From NCBI GenBank assembly GCA_002477595.1, contig DLQN01000095.1, positions 1-34,716 of the forward strand: a stretch of DNA of 34,716 bases, read 5' to 3'. Origin of the DNA: Roseivirga sp. UBA7431. Its GTDB lineage: Bacteria > Bacteroidota > Bacteroidia > Cytophagales > Cyclobacteriaceae. Below the pieces are notes generated by a model. The model was given only the letters and a program-made list of their open reading frames with translations. It was not told where the DNA came from and did no database searches. Positions 33,917 to 34,716 of this stretch are shown piece after piece (the first letter of the stretch is position 1; each line of letters starts with the position of its first letter). A program made the position numbers and the translations under genes.

Positions 33917-33991
33917 GGTGGTTGTAGCTCAGTTGGTTAGAGTATCGGTTTGTGGTACCGAGGGTCGTGGGTTCGAGCCCCATCTTCCACC
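33917..33991 (+). tRNA. tRNA-His (anticodon GTG)
   Basis: The cloverleaf folds fully: D stem GCTC/GAGT, anticodon stem TCGGT/ACCGA with loop TTGTGGT (anticodon GTG at 33952-33954), five-base variable loop, and T stem GTGGG/CCCAT with loop TTCGAGC. G at 33917 is the extra G(-1) that marks tRNA-His, opposite C73 (33991). The acceptor stem GTGGTTG/CTTCCAC has two adjacent T-T mismatches (positions 5-68 and 6-67). The CCA end is not encoded. It is transcribed from its own promoter with a terminator directly behind. Confidence 0.95.
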
Positions 33992-33996
33992 CTTTC

Positions 33997-34026
33997 AAAG
34001 GGAGCTTTTAAAAGCTCCCTTTTTTT
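33997..34026 (+). terminator. Terminator of tRNA-His
   Basis: AAAGGGAGCTTTT followed by its exact complement AAAAGCTCCCTTT (33997-34022), then more T. The 13-bp stem starts 6 bases after the tRNA. Confidence 0.92.
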
Positions 34027-34450
34027 ATGCCTTCTTTCTCAAAAAAGTATTTCCCATTACTTTCCTTACTCCATCAAACAAATTATCTTATTTCAACTGG
34101 CAGCTCATAAAGTACGCTCTAAAGGACAGGGCCAAGTTAATATAGTACCATAAAATGCACTGACGGCCTGTTTTTTAGATGTAATCCACAAACCATTAGC
34201 GCCTCATTCAAAATGATCTGAAATAAAGAAATCCTAAACGCGAGATCTTCACTCCTTCAAATCCATGGTGTGTTTTGCTGGTCTACAGGATAAGCCTCCT
34301 CATCGGTAGCAAGAAATAAGTACCGATAAAACAGAAATAGCACCTACTCAATTATAAATAATTGACTTTCTGACGATTATACCTTTCCTTGTCAATAGTG
34401 CAAATTTAGAATTGAGATTCAACTCTCTAAAACTAGGGCCCAAGCTATCT
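34027..34450 (+). other. Gene-poor stretch after tRNA-His
   Basis: About 420 bases with frequent stops in all frames and no gene that can be supported. A weak stem with a large loop (ACAGGGCC 34126-34133 against GGCCTGT 34165-34171, followed by T6) might be a terminator or a chance match. The position behind a tRNA gene is a common integration site, but no integrase or repeat of the tRNA end is visible. Confidence 0.5.
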
Positions 34451-34716
34451 ATGAATTCTACTACCGACTTGACACTCACATTTGATTATCCGCTTGAAAA
34501 ATCAACTCTTTTAGAGGAGATAGACGTGTGGATGGACTCAAATACATTCGATATTGATCAATCTTATGTCTGGGAAGTGGGCGTTTGTACTGAATCAATA
34601 CTGAAAAGCATACAGTCTAGGGTTTTGAGAGATATTGAATGTAAGCACTTCAGGTGTTGGGAGGGTCATTCATTCAAGAGAGTAATCGGTATTTTAAGCC
34701 ACCTCAATAAGCGCAG
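34451..34716 (+). CDS. Unrecognised open reading frame, cut by window end
   Basis: Not recognised. A frame opens at ATG 34451 (MNSTTDLTLTFDYPLEKS) and stays open for 88 codons to the window end. The frame is free of stops from about 34358, so the true start could be slightly upstream at a non-ATG codon. The visible part is soluble-looking, without signal peptide or membrane segment. It has three cysteines, one in a CWEGHSFKR segment, and mixed charge. No promoter of the usual type and no Shine-Dalgarno sequence was found in front. Without the rest of the gene no family can be assigned. It could still be a chance open frame, but its length and codon use favour a gene. Confidence 0.5.
   Translation, partial: MNSTTDLTLTFDYPLEKSTLLEEIDVWMDSNTFDIDQSYVWEVGVCTESILKSIQSRVLRDIECKHFRCWEGHSFKRVIGILSHLNKR

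Noticed and set aside
33918..34153. Two overlapping plus-strand frames of 67-75 codons covering the tRNA
   Set aside because: They translate the tRNA-His gene and its terminator; the RNA structure explains the sequence.
34126..34176. Small RNA or terminator in the gene-poor zone
   Set aside because: The stem has a bulge and a loop of about 31 bases and no promoter could be placed before it.
1..34716. CRISPR array, insertion sequence, phage or toxin-antitoxin genes
   Set aside because: No regularly spaced repeats, transposase, integrase, phage structural or toxin-antitoxin signatures were seen.

Overview
The window is a gene-dense chromosomal segment from a member of the Bacteroidota, probably a marine or free-living Cytophagales-type bacterium. 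The evidence is the gene order rplM-rpsI-rpsB-tsf, the lineage-typical families (DUF349, DUF1835, DUF2795, DUF3108, DUF1080, a nucleoside-symporter-type MFS carrier next to Gfo/Idh enzymes), the general lack of Shine-Dalgarno sequences, and promoters of the Bacteroidota type TTG-N19..21-TAnnTTTG. No plasmid, phage, insertion-sequence or CRISPR signature was seen. Species identity cannot be fixed from the sequence alone.

Layout. 1-6774 (minus strand): translation operon rplM-rpsI-rpsB-tsf (tsf cut by the window edge), preceded by an RluA-type pseudouridine synthase, a PhoR/PhoB-like two-component pair, a secreted DUF3108 protein and a membrane-anchored zinc aminopeptidase-like protein. 6869-10533: recA, a convergent MacB/FtsX-type ABC permease, then queA. 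10596-11258: ispD. 11309-19104: a carbohydrate module described below. 19268-25476: DUF2795 protein, DUF349 protein, ettA, two unrecognised secreted proteins, an OsmC-family protein and lipA. 25563-32436: gcvP, a secreted M28 metallopeptidase, a DUF1835 protein and a DEAD-box RNA helicase. 32502-33839: dihydroorotase. 33917-33991: tRNA-His(GTG) with its own promoter and terminator, then about 420 bases with no convincing gene, then an open reading frame that runs off the window end.

The most interesting unit is 11309-19104. A plus-strand operon encodes a predicted surface DUF1080 lipoprotein, an MFS carrier, a Gfo/Idh/MocA oxidoreductase, a TIM-barrel sugar isomerase/epimerase, a secreted DUF1080 protein and a small DUF1801-like protein. 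It converges on a two-gene minus-strand operon for a GMC oxidoreductase and its Tat-signal small subunit (gluconate 2-dehydrogenase subunit 3 family). Together they read as a self-contained 3-keto-glycoside pathway. The flavoenzyme would oxidise a glycoside at C3 in the periplasm, DUF1080 proteins would cleave the 3-keto-glycoside, the carrier would import the product, and the Gfo/Idh enzyme and isomerase would return it to central metabolism. No SusC/SusD pair, glycoside hydrolase or regulator lies beside it, which suggests small diffusible glycosides as substrates. The assignment rests on family membership and gene order; substrates are not visible in the sequence.

Regulatory features are clear at several points: intrinsic terminators shared by convergent genes (recA/ABC permease, DUF1801/GMC operon, lipA/gcvP), one terminator buried in the coding end of the opposing gene (helicase into DUF1835), and terminators that almost touch the next start codon (queA/ispD, M28/DUF1835).
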